Shown here: in pieces, positions 1 to 13,152 of the stretch
How the letters are laid out: each line of letters begins with the position of its first letter
How positions within the stretch are numbered: the first letter of the stretch is position 1
Origin: Pseudomonas siliginis
GTDB taxonomy: Bacteria > Pseudomonadota > Gammaproteobacteria > Pseudomonadales > Pseudomonadaceae
DNA length: 64,000 nucleotides
Assembly: GCF_019145195.1 (NCBI RefSeq)
Contig: NZ_JAHSTW010000001.1
Coordinates: 248,001 to 312,000 of the forward strand
Reading direction: 5' to 3'
Notes under the pieces: generated by a model
The model's database searches: none
The model's input: only the letters and a program-made list of their open reading frames with translations
Told to the model about the DNA's origin: nothing
Made by a program: the position numbers and the translations under genes

Positions 1-408
1 CTTTTCGATGTGGCTGCGCAAAGCATCGCCCGTGCCCACCGGCACCGTGGACTTTTCCACCACGATCAACGGCTGCTGGCGATGCCGGGCAATCGCGTCG
101 CCGACCGACAGGACGTAGCGCAGATCCGCCGAACCGTCCTCGCGTGACGGCGTGCCTACCGCGATGAACGCCACACGCCCATGCAACACCGCAAGCCGCT
201 CATCGGTGGTGAATTGCAGGCGTTTCGAATCCAGGCCCTCGCGCACCAGGCTGGCCAGCCCCGGCTCGAAGATACTGACGTGGCCCTGGCGTAACTGCTC
301 GATCTTCTGCGCGTCGACATCCATGCAAACTACGTCGTGACCGACCTCAGCCAGCACCGCCGCTTGCACCAGACCGACATAACCACTGCCAAACACCGTG
401 ATCTTCAT
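1..408 (-). CDS. ugd: UDP-glucose 6-dehydrogenase, N-terminal part (cut by window edge)
   Basis: This is the first 136 codons of a UDP-glucose 6-dehydrogenase, which oxidises UDP-glucose to UDP-glucuronate for exopolysaccharide or lipid A modification. The protein opens with the family signature MKITVFGSGYVGL, a Rossmann NAD-binding motif GxGYVG, followed by the acidic VVCMDVD strand end and the VGTPSREDGSADL segment typical of UDPGDH. The ATG is at 408. The 3' part lies beyond base 1, so the catalytic cysteine is not visible. It is transcribed away from the integrase gene, with about 245 bases between the two starts. Family assignment is secure; the pathway it serves is unknown. Confidence 0.93.
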   Translation of the reverse strand, partial: MKITVFGSGYVGLVQAAVLAEVGHDVVCMDVDAQKIEQLRQGHVSIFEPGLASLVREGLDSKRLQFTTDERLAVLHGRVAFIAVGTPSREDGSADLRYVLSVGDAIARHRQQPLIVVEKSTVPVGTGDALRSHIEK

Positions 409-652
409 GCCGCACTCCTGCTCGCAGTTCCGTGGTTTGAAGATAAGAGCGCGATGTTTCAGTTCGCCTACCGTGCTGATAAAGCCGCAAACAGACCGTT
501 CGGGGAATGCCCGATTGACTTTTATGGCCTCGAACGGCAGGTTGTCGGCCTTTCGCGGCAACCCCTGTCATTGCGTCACGCCGTTTTTTTGCGTTTCATT
601 TCATGCATTTATTGTTTTTGTTGAATCGTTTTTTATTTCAAGGCCGTTTCGT

Positions 653-1591
653 TTGAGTGATTTGTCGAGTACCCAACCTGCACCGTCCACCAGCAATCCG
701 CTGACCGTTTACCTGGCACGACTGGCACCTTCCAGCCAGTTGACCATGCGCTATGTGCTGCAAGATGCCGCTGACCGCCTCGGTTTCGAGGACGTCGATA
801 TCGAAGAAATCCCCTGGCACGGCCTGCAACCGGAAGACGTTGTAGCGCTGGTGGCCGCTTTGCGTGCCGATGGTTATGCACCGAACACCTCTTCGCTGTA
901 CGTGAATGCCGTGCGCGGGGTGATGAACGAGGCGTGGCGCATGAGCCTGATCAGCCAGGATCACCTGTTGAAGATGCGTTCGGTCAAGGGCATAGCCGGC
1001 ACACGGCTGTCCCAGGGGCGCAACCTCAAGCGCACGCTGATTCACGAACTGATGGAAGTCTGCGCTGCCGACCCGCGCCCGCAGGGCTTGCGTGATGCGG
1101 CGGTGATAGCGCTGCTGTACGGCACCGGCATGCGCAAGTCGGAATCGGTGGATCTGGATCTGAGTCAGGTCGACTTCAAAGAGCGCAGCCTGACCGTCAC
1201 CGGCAAGGGCAACAAACAGCTGATCAAGTACGCGCCGGCCTGGGCCTTTGCCAAGCTCGATGCCTGGCTGGAACTGCGTCGTTCACAGCTCAAGGAAGGC
1301 GAGAGCGACGATGCTTTTCTGTTCAATCGCATTCGCCGGGGCAGCCACATCACCCGCGAGCGCATCACCAAACACGCGATTTACTACATCGCCCGCCAGC
1401 GCGGTACGCAGGTCGGGGTAAAAATCATGCCCCACGATTTTCGGCGTTCATTCATCACCCGGGTGATCGAAGAGCACGACCTGTCGATCGCGCAGAAACT
1501 GGCGCATCACAGCAATATCCAGACGACTGCCAACTACGATGTGCGCGATGACAACGAGCGTCGGCGGGCGGTGGATCGCTTCGATTTGTAA
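653..1591 (+). CDS. Tyrosine recombinase / site-specific integrase
   Basis: A 312-residue tyrosine recombinase. The N-terminal part (about 15-115) resembles the SAM-like core-binding domain and the C-terminal part (about 125-312) is the catalytic domain. All the catalytic positions can be seen: Arg161 in GTGMRKSE, Lys in GKGNKQ (185/188), His261 and Arg264 in HDFRR, His285/286 in LAHHSN and the nucleophile Tyr295 in TTANY. The start is taken as TTG at 653 because AAGG sits about nine bases upstream and the MSDLSS-like beginning suits the family; a longer frame opens upstream without similarity. No phage or island genes flank it and no attachment repeat was found, so it may be a resident chromosomal recombinase. 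Confidence 0.85.
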   Translation: MSDLSSTQPAPSTSNPLTVYLARLAPSSQLTMRYVLQDAADRLGFEDVDIEEIPWHGLQPEDVVALVAALRADGYAPNTSSLYVNAVRGVMNEAWRMSLISQDHLLKMRSVKGIAGTRLSQGRNLKRTLIHELMEVCAADPRPQGLRDAAVIALLYGTGMRKSESVDLDLSQVDFKERSLTVTGKGNKQLIKYAPAWAFAKLDAWLELRRSQLKEGESDDAFLFNRIRRGSHITRERITKHAIYYIARQRGTQVGVKIMPHDFRRSFITRVIEEHDLSIAQKLAHHSNIQTTANYDVRDDNERRRAVDRFDL

Positions 1592-1597
1592 ACGGTG

Positions 1598-2146
1598 TCA
1601 GGTCCGCGGCGGGCAGCGCGAGCCGCTGGCACCCTGCGCGATGTGCGCAGCGAGGCGTTTGACGTTGTTCTGTTGCGCGGTCACCAGTTCGTCGATGCTC
1701 GGCCCTGAAGGTGTCTGCAAGACCGAGCGACAGCTCAGCAGCGCCGCGTCCGCCGCACCTGATGGGCGCACTCGCCATTTCACGTCGATCAAGGCGTACT
1801 GGCCGGGAATCGAATCGAAGCGCTGCACGTCGATACGCACGGAGGCGCGCTGCTGGCCGACGCCGCCGCTCAATTGATCGACCAGCGCGCCGCGCAACTC
1901 ATCAGCAAGGGTGGCGCTCCACCAATCGGTTTCCAGAATCGCTACGCCGCTGTTGCCTTGGCGAATCACGATCTGCGCGCGATCGACCTGTGGCGGCACG
2001 CTGATGCTTTCAATGGCGATATCGGCGCCGTTGCGGCTGGCGCCCGGTTGCGCCGGGGTCAGCGTATGGAAGCTGATCGGGTCGCTACGGCACGCGGCCA
2101 GCAGCACGAGCGCAGCGAGCAGGGTGATCTTCAACGGTAAAACCAT
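1598..2146 (-). CDS. pqiC: PqiC-type outer-membrane lipoprotein (ABC-type transport auxiliary)
   Basis: A 182-residue lipoprotein with a classical lipoprotein signal peptide: a Leu/Ala-rich segment ending in the lipobox LLAAC, so the mature protein should start at that cysteine. The rest fits the PqiC / ABC-type transport auxiliary lipoprotein family, which sits in the outer membrane and docks the PqiB tunnel for phospholipid transport between membranes. The start at 2146 is favoured over an earlier in-frame codon because AGGAG lies eight bases before it and the lipobox then falls at the usual distance. It follows pqiB on the same strand with a short gap, so the two are probably one operon. 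Confidence 0.85.
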   Translation of the reverse strand: MVLPLKITLLAALVLLAACRSDPISFHTLTPAQPGASRNGADIAIESISVPPQVDRAQIVIRQGNSGVAILETDWWSATLADELRGALVDQLSGGVGQQRASVRIDVQRFDSIPGQYALIDVKWRVRPSGAADAALLSCRSVLQTPSGPSIDELVTAQQNNVKRLAAHIAQGASGSRCPPRT

Positions 2147-2163
2147 GGATTCAGCTCCTGTGC

Positions 2164-3819
2164 TCAATTGCGTGGCGGTCCTTTAAGGTCCAGCGGCGCG
2201 GCGTTGTCGGGGCGTCCGCGAATCAGCGACTCAGGGTGGCGACCGAGGTAATCCGACAGCTCTCGCAACGAGCGCGACATGCGCCCGAGTTCGTCGAGGG
2301 TTTCGGTCAACTGCTCACGTTGCGGTGAGTCCTCGGCGAGAGTCGAATTGGCGGACTGCAAGGTCTTGCTGACGTCGGCGAGGGTGCTCTGCACGCCCGG
2401 CAGGGTCCTGGCATTGAACTGCTTCAGGCCTTTGCGCAGCTCGACCAGATTGCCGTCGAGGTTGCTGGCGATGCGCTCCACCGGCAGCGCGTTGATCTTG
2501 TTGACCATCGCCTCGAGTTTTTCCTGCAACTGTTCAAGGCTGCCGGGGACTGTCGGAATGGTGACCGGCCGTGCCTTGGGGTCGAACGCGACTTTCGGCG
2601 CTTTGGGATAGAAATCCAGCGAAATATACAACTGACCGGTGAGCAGGTTGCCATTGCGGGCCTGGGCGCGCAGGCCATTTTCGATGAACGTGCCGATCAG
2701 GCGCGCGCCGGTGGCCTCGTCGTTTTCGTCGCCATGGTAGGTCTTGAGAATCTTCGCGTGGGCACGGCCGAGTCGCTGCGGATAAATGACAATGCCGACA
2801 TTCACCGGAAAGGTGCGCTTGACCTCGTCGAAGTCGAGATTGACCGCCACCACCCGGCCGATTTCGATACCGAGGAACTCGACAGGCGCATCCACCTTGA
2901 GGCCGCGCAACGCCTGATCAAACCGCAGCGCCAGGTATTGCGCCTTGCCGTCGGGCGGGGCGAGGGCGGCGGTCTGGTTGGCAAACAGCTCGAAACTCTT
3001 GTCGTCGCTGGCCGGCTTATCGTCGGGGCTGTAGTCCGGGGCGCGGAAAGCGATGCCGCCGACCAGCAGGGTCGACAGCGATTCGGTTTTCACCGCAAAG
3101 CCGTTGGCGCCGACATTGATGTCGATGCCACTGGCGTTCCAGAAGCGGGTGTTTTCGGTGACGTAGGCATCGTTGGGCGAATGCACGAACACTTCGATGT
3201 TGACGCCTTTGCCGTCCTGGTCCAAGGCATAGGACACCACTTGGCCGACTGGGATCTTGCGGTAATAGACGGGGGAGCCGATGTCCAGCGAGCCGAGGTC
3301 GGCGGTGTGCAGGGTGAAGCGCTTGCCCGGTTCGCCGTAGGTGATCGGCGGCGGGTTTTCCAGACCCTTGAAGTTTTTTGTACGGGTATTGGCCTGGCCA
3401 ATGTCGGCACCGATGTAGTCGCCCGACAGCAGTGTGTCGATGCCCGATACCCCGCCGGCGCCGATGCGCGGACGTACCACCCAGAATTGCGAGTCCTCGC
3501 GGGTGAAGGCTTCGGCCTGCTTGGCGAGTTTGATCGTGGCGTTGACGTGTTTATGGTCGTTGGCCAGTTCAACATCGGAGACATGGCCGATGACTACGTT
3601 GCGGTACCTGACTTCGGTCTTGTTGGCGGTCAGGCCATCGCCGGTCTTGAAGGTGACGGTGATCGTCGGGCCTTCCTGGAGGATGTTGTGAATCACCAGC
3701 GAAATGCCCACCAGCACCGCCACGATCGGCACGATCCATACCAGCGAGATACCGAATCGGCGGGTTTTGATCGGCGCCTGACCGGGTGCTCGCGGCTCGT
3801 CGCTGGCTGACGACTTCAT
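2164..3819 (-). CDS. pqiB: PqiB-type MCE/MlaD-domain intermembrane transport protein
   Basis: A 551-residue protein with a short cytoplasmic start, one transmembrane helix (SLVWIVPIVAVLVGISLVI) and a long periplasmic part with repeated MlaD/MCE domains, each with the GDGLTxxKTEVRYR-like or IGSPVYYRKIPVGQV-like opening. The C-terminal region is rich in heptad-like leucines (about residues 430-530), as in the PqiB needle. It should form a hexameric tunnel bridging inner and outer membranes. ATG at 3819 is preceded by GAGGAGG six bases away; an upstream TTG is less likely. pqiC follows directly. The usual membrane partner PqiA is not upstream: that position is occupied by repeats and an oxidase gene. 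Confidence 0.9.
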   Translation of the reverse strand: MKSSASDEPRAPGQAPIKTRRFGISLVWIVPIVAVLVGISLVIHNILQEGPTITVTFKTGDGLTANKTEVRYRNVVIGHVSDVELANDHKHVNATIKLAKQAEAFTREDSQFWVVRPRIGAGGVSGIDTLLSGDYIGADIGQANTRTKNFKGLENPPPITYGEPGKRFTLHTADLGSLDIGSPVYYRKIPVGQVVSYALDQDGKGVNIEVFVHSPNDAYVTENTRFWNASGIDINVGANGFAVKTESLSTLLVGGIAFRAPDYSPDDKPASDDKSFELFANQTAALAPPDGKAQYLALRFDQALRGLKVDAPVEFLGIEIGRVVAVNLDFDEVKRTFPVNVGIVIYPQRLGRAHAKILKTYHGDENDEATGARLIGTFIENGLRAQARNGNLLTGQLYISLDFYPKAPKVAFDPKARPVTIPTVPGSLEQLQEKLEAMVNKINALPVERIASNLDGNLVELRKGLKQFNARTLPGVQSTLADVSKTLQSANSTLAEDSPQREQLTETLDELGRMSRSLRELSDYLGRHPESLIRGRPDNAAPLDLKGPPRN

Positions 3820-3936
3820 CCATGTCCTCCTCAATTAATCGGGCACTGAGCGTCAGGAACGCAAAAGCACTTCATCAATATAGAAGTGCTTGGCGATAGA
3901 GCAAATGTGTATAGCTGGCGTGGGACGCGATTGCAG

Positions 3937-4027
3937 TCCAGGAGCTGCCGAAGGCTGCGATCTTTTCATCGAGTTTGGGACGCGGAGCGTCCCGGGCTGC
4001 ATTCCCACGCAGAGCGTGGGAACGATC
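3937..4027. repeat. REP palindrome cluster
   Basis: Two Pseudomonas repeat types lie side by side. Bases 3937-3966 carry the common AGGAGCTGCCGAAGGCTGCG unit. Bases 3977-3993 form the palindrome GGGACGCGGAGCGTCCC and 4000-4027 hold a second hairpin, ATTCCCACGCAGAGCGTGGGAA. The second pair recurs at 6450-6561. They lie between pqiB and the oxidase gene, where they may stabilise the 3' end of transcripts. Confidence 0.8.
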
Positions 4028-4041
4028 AGTGTAAGCGCCTG

Positions 4042-7977
<3,936 letters not shown>

Positions 7978-8139
7978 AAAGACCTCGTTATTGGTTTTGT
8001 AGACGCCGGGGAGGGCGGGTTTCATCTTCCGCCCCTTCCCCTGTGGCGCGTTGGCGACTATCTTGGGCGCGGCTTGCGATTCCATCTATCCACTTTCAGC
8101 AGCACCAAAGCGCACCAAAAGAGTGCGCAAGGTCACCCC

Positions 8140-9036
8140 ATGACAACGTGCAATCCGCTTCAGGTACAAGCGTTCAATACCGCCGACGTGGCCGAGCAAA
8201 TCCGCGCTACACCGGGCTGGGTCCAGCATTACCAGCAGATGTCGCCGGGGCATTTCGCTGGGCAGATTCGCTATCTCGATCTGCAGGGCGTCGAGGTTTA
8301 CGAAGAACAGATGAACACCCGGGTCGAGCAGAATTTCAGTGCGCCATCCGGGGCTCTGGCGTTCTGTTTCGATCGCAGCGACAACGCGCTGTACCTGCTC
8401 AACGAAGAGAGCCGCAACATCTGGATCACCCCGGAGAACTACCGGGAAATCGCCGTGGTATTCGGTCCGGACTTTGTCCGCGAGCACGGTTTGCAAGTGG
8501 CAAAGCTCGAGGGTTTGTTCATGGCGCCGCTGAACTGCGGCCAGAACGCTTTGTTCAGCGGCTGGTTAAGCTCGATTCTCACGAAGTTGTCGCAAGCTGC
8601 TGATCCACTTGATAAAGATCGTCTGACTCAACAGTTGCTTGAGGACTGCCTGTTCATCCTTGATAACGCTCACACCAGCCTTGATCGCAGCGGATTGCAG
8701 CGGCGCAACAACGAACGCCAGATCATCAAAAGAGTAGGGGAGTGGGCGGCTGATTCGCCGGAAGACACGGTTAATCTGCTCGAACTTTCTCACGTTGCCG
8801 GCGTGCCGCTGCGCCAGTTGCAACAGGCTTTCAAGGCCTACACCGGGATGACCCCGAGCCACTGGTTGCGCCTGAGACGGCTAAACAGTGCGCACCGTGA
8901 ATTGCTCAAGCGCCGACCTTGCGAAACCACCGTTGCCGAAGTGGCGATGCGCTGGTCGTTCTGGCATCTGGGGCGGTTTTCCAGCAGTTACCGCGCGCTT
9001 TTCAAGGAGCTGCCGAGCGAAACGCTCAAGCGCTGA
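8140..9036 (+). CDS. AraC-family regulator, EutR-like
   Basis: A 298-residue AraC/XylS regulator. The DNA-binding part is at about 205-298: first helix-turn-helix around LLELSHVAGVPLRQLQQAF, linker TGMTPSHWLRLRRLN, second around EVAMRWSFWHLGRFSSSYRALF. The WSFWHLGRF sequence and the N-terminal WVQHYQQMSPGHFAGQI block resemble EutR-type regulators. It is divergent from the polyamine synthetase gene with about 160 bases between the starts, so it may control that unit; that is inference from position. Start is the first ATG that keeps the conserved N-terminus. Confidence 0.82.
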   Translation: MTTCNPLQVQAFNTADVAEQIRATPGWVQHYQQMSPGHFAGQIRYLDLQGVEVYEEQMNTRVEQNFSAPSGALAFCFDRSDNALYLLNEESRNIWITPENYREIAVVFGPDFVREHGLQVAKLEGLFMAPLNCGQNALFSGWLSSILTKLSQAADPLDKDRLTQQLLEDCLFILDNAHTSLDRSGLQRRNNERQIIKRVGEWAADSPEDTVNLLELSHVAGVPLRQLQQAFKAYTGMTPSHWLRLRRLNSAHRELLKRRPCETTVAEVAMRWSFWHLGRFSSSYRALFKELPSETLKR

Positions 9037-9067
9037 GCAGAAAAAGGCTTTGTGTCCTCGCAGAAGT

Positions 9068-9089
9068 TAAATAGAATCAGTCTCATTTG
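9068..9089. promoter_or_regulatory. Putative Fur box upstream of fecI-like gene
   Basis: AGAATCAGTCTCATT at 9073-9087 differs by about two bases from the AGAATCATTCTCATT-type Fur operator of pseudomonads. It is 30 bases before the sigma factor start, the expected place for iron repression. Confidence 0.6.
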
Positions 9090-9117
9090 AATCTACCTTC
9101 GCGCAGGGTCTCTTGAG

Positions 9118-9627
9118 ATGATTGAAGCCACGTCACCGTCGGAGCAAAGCCTGCAGCAGTTGTACCGCGAGCATCGCGGCTGGCTGGAAACCTGGCTGCG
9201 CCGGCGCATGGGCAATGCGTGGGATGCGGCGGACCTCAGTCAAGACACCTTTGTCCGCGTCCTGTGCAACGCGCCGCCACTGGCTGAATTGCGCGAGCCG
9301 CGCGCGTATCTGCTCACCGTCGGCAAACGGCTACTGAGCAATTTCTACACGCGGCGCCATCTGGAAAAAGCCTACCTCGATGCCTTGGCGCAATTGCCGG
9401 AAGCGTGCGCACCGTCGCCGGAGCAGCGCTGGTTGCTGCTGGAAACCTTGCAGGCGCTGGATGAATTGCTCGATGGCTTGCCGCGCCCGGTGCGCCGGGC
9501 ATTTCTTTGGAGTCAACTCGAGGGACTTGGCTACCGCGAGATTGCCGAGCGCTTGCAGGTTTCCGAGCGCACGGTGAAACGCTACATGACCCACGCGTAC
9601 GAGCATTGCTTGCTGGTGGATCTGTGA
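9118..9627 (+). CDS. ECF sigma factor, FecI-like
   Basis: A 169-residue extracytoplasmic-function sigma factor of the iron-starvation type. Region 2 is at about residues 15-80 with DLSQDTFVRVL and the REPRAYLLTVGKRL block. Region 4 is at about 110-165 with LGYREIAERLQVSERTVKRYM as the helix-turn-helix. It should direct RNA polymerase to the TonB receptor gene two positions downstream when the cognate ferric siderophore is bound. The ATG at 9118 has AGGG upstream. Its stop overlaps the FecR start by one base, so they are co-translated. Confidence 0.92.
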   Translation: MIEATSPSEQSLQQLYREHRGWLETWLRRRMGNAWDAADLSQDTFVRVLCNAPPLAELREPRAYLLTVGKRLLSNFYTRRHLEKAYLDALAQLPEACAPSPEQRWLLLETLQALDELLDGLPRPVRRAFLWSQLEGLGYREIAERLQVSERTVKRYMTHAYEHCLLVDL

Positions 9628-10577
9628 TGCGCGTTGCCCCCAGCGAGGAAACGCGGGAAGTGGCGCGGGCAGCGGCGCAATGGCTGGCACTGCTCGAGTC
9701 CGGTGGTGCCAGTGATGAAGATCACGCACGGTTGCAGCATTGGCGCGCCAGTGACAGTCGCCACGAAAACGCTTGGCAGAAAATCCAGCAGCTTCGCCAG
9801 CGTTTCGCAGGTTTGCCGCTGACACTGGCCATGGCCACGCTGGATCGGCCTGATCCGGCGCGGCGCGCTGCTCTCAAGCGTGCCTTGGGCGTGGCGGCGC
9901 TGGTGCCGGCGGTGTGGTTGATCGGACGCGAGCTGCCGCTGGAGGTCTGGCGCGCCGACCTGCACACCAACACCGGCGAGCGGCGCAAAGTGCAATTAGC
10001 GCAGGATTCTTCATTGCTGCTCAACACCGACAGCGCGGTGAATGTCGATCTGGCGGCACGTCAGTTGACGCTGATTCGTGGCGAGATGGCGCTCAACGCG
10101 GCAGGCGATTCAGCCTTTATCGTCAACGCGCTTTATGGACGGATGATCGTCAAGCACAGCGACATCTCGGTGCGCCTCAATGCGCGCGATTGCCAGGTCT
10201 GCGTGTTGCGCGGTTCGGTGCAATTGCAGCCACTGCACGGCCCGACGCTGGTATTGCAGCAAGGCCAGCAAGTCAGCCTGCAAGCTTCGGGCGCCGGGGC
10301 GGTGACGGCGTTCGATGCGTTGATGCCCGGTTGGCGCGATGGCGTGCTGATGGCGCAGAACCAGCCGCTGGGTAATTTCCTCCGCGAGCTGAGTCGCTAC
10401 CGCTCGGGTGTTCTGCGCTGGGACCCGGCGCTGGAATCGCTGCGCGTCACTGGCAGCTTTCGCCTCGACGATACCGATCAAGTGCTGGTACTGCTGGCAG
10501 CCAGTTTGCCCGTCGATGTGCATACGCGAACGCGATTTTGGGTGTCACTGGTACCGCGTGCAGAAAAAACTGGCTGA
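9627..10577 (+). CDS. FecR-family anti-sigma / signal transducer
   Basis: A 316-residue inner-membrane sigma regulator. The N-terminal cytoplasmic part carries the FecR DUF4880 pattern (AAQWLALLESG, LQHWRASDSRHENAW). A hydrophobic span around residues 74-95 (ALGVAALVPAVWLIG) would cross the membrane. The periplasmic part has the TNTGERRKVQLAQDSSLLLNTDSAV block and the C-terminal LSRYRSGVLRWD and LRVTGSFRLDDTDQ STN-interacting region. The start at 9627 shares a base with the sigma factor stop. It should hold the sigma factor inactive until signalled by the downstream receptor. Confidence 0.92.
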   Translation: MRVAPSEETREVARAAAQWLALLESGGASDEDHARLQHWRASDSRHENAWQKIQQLRQRFAGLPLTLAMATLDRPDPARRAALKRALGVAALVPAVWLIGRELPLEVWRADLHTNTGERRKVQLAQDSSLLLNTDSAVNVDLAARQLTLIRGEMALNAAGDSAFIVNALYGRMIVKHSDISVRLNARDCQVCVLRGSVQLQPLHGPTLVLQQGQQVSLQASGAGAVTAFDALMPGWRDGVLMAQNQPLGNFLRELSRYRSGVLRWDPALESLRVTGSFRLDDTDQVLVLLAASLPVDVHTRTRFWVSLVPRAEKTG

Positions 10578-10644
10578 AGTCTGTCCCTTTTTTTCGCCTC
10601 GCTGGTCATTCCAGGCAAGTGAACAAAATCGAGAGCTTCTTCCA

Positions 10645-13047
10645 ATGCCCGCAGTATTCCCAGGTCGTTTGCGTCCGTTGTTGCAGTTGAGCCTTTTGCT
10701 GAGCCTGAGTGCCAGCCCCGTGTTGATCCAATCGAGCTGGGCAGACGATGGCAGCCGCCGCAGTTATCAGGTGCCGGCCGGTAGTCTGAGTGCCGCGCTG
10801 ACGCGCTTCGCCGGTCTCGCTGGAGTCAATCTGTCGGTGGATCCGGCGCTGGTCAGTGGCCGCAACAGCAATGGTTTGTCCGGTGAATATGGCGTGGAGG
10901 AGGGGTTCAGCCGGTTGTTGCTGGGTTCGGGTTTGCAGCTGCAACCGGTCGGCGATCAGGCTTATACGCTGGTGCCCGCAGCGCAAGGCAGCACCTTGCA
11001 ACTGGCACCGACATCCATTCTTGGTGCGAGCGATTCAGCCGATGCCGACGTCTTCGCCGGTGGCCAGGTTGCACGGCGTGGCTCGCAAGGGCTGTTGGGG
11101 TCCAGGGATTTCATGGAAACCCCGTTCAGCATGACCACCTACACCAGCGAAACGGTGAAAAACCAACAGGCGCGTACGCTCGGCGACCTGATCGGCAGCG
11201 ACCCTTCGGTACGCGCAACCAACCCGGCCGGTGGCCGCTACGAGCAATTCACCATCCGTGGTTTCAGTCTGTTCAACAGTGACGTTGCCTACAACGGCCT
11301 CTACGGTGTGTTGCCGACTTACACCATCGACATGGAAATGGCCGATCGTGTCGACATCCTTAAGGGCCCGAGCCAATTGATCAACGGGATTTCGCCACGG
11401 GGCAGCGTAGGAGGGGGGATCAACGTCGTGCCGAAGCGTGCGACCGACAAGCCGATTACTTCGCTGACGGCCAATTACGCCTCGAACAACCAAGTCGGCG
11501 GCGCGGTGGATGTCGGACGGCGTTTTGGCGAAGACAATCAATTCGGGGTGCGCTTCAACGGGGTCAAACAGTCCGGTGATACCGAATGGGATCATCAGAG
11601 TGTCGATCGCGACATGGCAGTACTCGGTCTGGATTTCCGTGGTGAACGCTTGCGACTTTCCACCGATATCGGCCACACCGAGCGCGACACCGACGCACCG
11701 CAGGAACGCGTGCAGGTCGCGGCCGGTGCCAAGGTGCCGAACGCCAATGATGTGCGCGATAACTACGCGCAACCCTGGAGCCGGGCGCGCACCAATGACA
11801 CTTTCGGCACGCTCAACGGCGAGTTCGATGTCAGCGATTCAGTCATGCTGTATGGCGGCGTCGGCGCACGTAAAAGCAATCACGACTTCTTGCGTCATGC
11901 GGTCTCGGTGACCAATGACGCCGGCGACTTCAGCGTCCAGCCGCGCGACTTCACCCGCGACGAAAACGTTCGCACGGCTACCGCTGGCGTTCGTAACTGG
12001 TTCCAGACCGGACCGGTCAGCCATGAAGTGAACCTGGCGGCCAACTACTTTTATATGGACTTCGAAAACGGCGGCGCCCGTTACGCGGCCGGGCGCAGCA
12101 ATCTCTACGACCCGGTGGAAATAGCCAGACCCGGCACGCCGACCCGCAATGACGCCAAGGTCTACACCGAAAATCGCTTCAGCGGCGTGGCCTTGTCCGA
12201 CACGCTCGGTTTCTTCGAGGATCGACTGCTGCTGACTCTGGGTGCGCGCTGGCAGCGGGTCAAAGTCGATGACTGGAGCGACGGTATCAAGGGCGACACG
12301 GCCTACGATGAGGAAAAAGTCTCGCCGTCGGGCGGCATTCTGTTCAAGGCGACGGACAAACTTTCGCTGTACGCCAACTACATGGAAGGTCTGAGCCAAG
12401 GCAAGATCGCGCCATCGACATCTATCAACGAAGACGAAATCTTCCCGCCATTCATCAGCCGCCAGATTGAAGTCGGCGCCAAATACGACGCGGGCTCATA
12501 CGCGCTGACGGCAGCGGTGTTCCGCATCAAACAGCCTGCCTACGAAACCAATGCGACCACACGAGTCTTCGGCCCGAACGGCAAGCGTGAGAACAACGGC
12601 GTAGAACTGAGCGTGTTCGGCGAACCGCTCAAAGGCTTCCGGTTGCTCGGCGGTGTGATGTACATCGACAGCGAACTGACCCACACCACCAACGGCACAT
12701 TCGACGGCAACCGCGCACCGGCGACACCGAAATACAACGTCAATCTCGGCGCGGAGTGGGACGTACCGACTGTGCAGGGTTTGACACTTACCAGTCGTGG
12801 AATCTATTCGAGTTCGCAGTATCTGGATCAGGCGAATGATAAGGAAATCGACTCCTGGGAGCGGTTCGACGTAGGTACACGCTATGCTTTCAAGCTGGAC
12901 GAGAAGACGATCACCTTGCGCGCCAATGTCGAAAACGTTCTGGATAAACGCTATTGGAGCTCGGCAGGCGCCTCGGATGACAGCGAACCGGGATTGACGC
13001 TTTCTACGCCGCGAACGTATCTGCTGTCGGCGACGATAGACTTCTAA
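10645..13047 (+). CDS. TonB-dependent siderophore receptor with STN signalling domain
   Basis: An 800-residue outer-membrane receptor. A signal peptide ends near residue 33 (SSWA). The STN domain (about 40-110) opens with YQVPAGSLSAALTRFAGLAG and would contact FecR. The plug follows from about residue 160 (QARTLGDLIGSDPSVR, FTIRGFSLF, VDILKGPSQLINGI, GGGINVVPKRA), then a 22-strand barrel ending in aromatic Phe (LLSATIDF). It imports a ferric siderophore and reports its presence to the FecIR pair upstream. The GGGINVVPKRA plug resembles receptors annotated for hydroxamate or mixed siderophores, but the ligand cannot be read from sequence. Confidence 0.92.
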   Translation: MPAVFPGRLRPLLQLSLLLSLSASPVLIQSSWADDGSRRSYQVPAGSLSAALTRFAGLAGVNLSVDPALVSGRNSNGLSGEYGVEEGFSRLLLGSGLQLQPVGDQAYTLVPAAQGSTLQLAPTSILGASDSADADVFAGGQVARRGSQGLLGSRDFMETPFSMTTYTSETVKNQQARTLGDLIGSDPSVRATNPAGGRYEQFTIRGFSLFNSDVAYNGLYGVLPTYTIDMEMADRVDILKGPSQLINGISPRGSVGGGINVVPKRATDKPITSLTANYASNNQVGGAVDVGRRFGEDNQFGVRFNGVKQSGDTEWDHQSVDRDMAVLGLDFRGERLRLSTDIGHTERDTDAPQERVQVAAGAKVPNANDVRDNYAQPWSRARTNDTFGTLNGEFDVSDSVMLYGGVGARKSNHDFLRHAVSVTNDAGDFSVQPRDFTRDENVRTATAGVRNWFQTGPVSHEVNLAANYFYMDFENGGARYAAGRSNLYDPVEIARPGTPTRNDAKVYTENRFSGVALSDTLGFFEDRLLLTLGARWQRVKVDDWSDGIKGDTAYDEEKVSPSGGILFKATDKLSLYANYMEGLSQGKIAPSTSINEDEIFPPFISRQIEVGAKYDAGSYALTAAVFRIKQPAYETNATTRVFGPNGKRENNGVELSVFGEPLKGFRLLGGVMYIDSELTHTTNGTFDGNRAPATPKYNVNLGAEWDVPTVQGLTLTSRGIYSSSQYLDQANDKEIDSWERFDVGTRYAFKLDEKTITLRANVENVLDKRYWSSAGASDDSEPGLTLSTPRTYLLSATIDF

Positions 13048-13152
13048 TGGAGCGGGGCAAGTGCGTCGATCGTCTTCGAAAATACGTTAACTACACTAAA
13101 TGACCGTTTAGTTGAGCTAACAAAAAAATCATTACCCATATCGGAGAAGACC

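Noticed and set aside
2734..3810. 358-codon plus-strand frame opposite pqiB
   Set aside because: It mirrors the high-GC codon pattern of pqiB on the other strand and has no family-like sequence.
3820..4041. Possible CRISPR-like repetition near 3960 and 6450
   Set aside because: The repeats are palindromic REP units without regular spacers.
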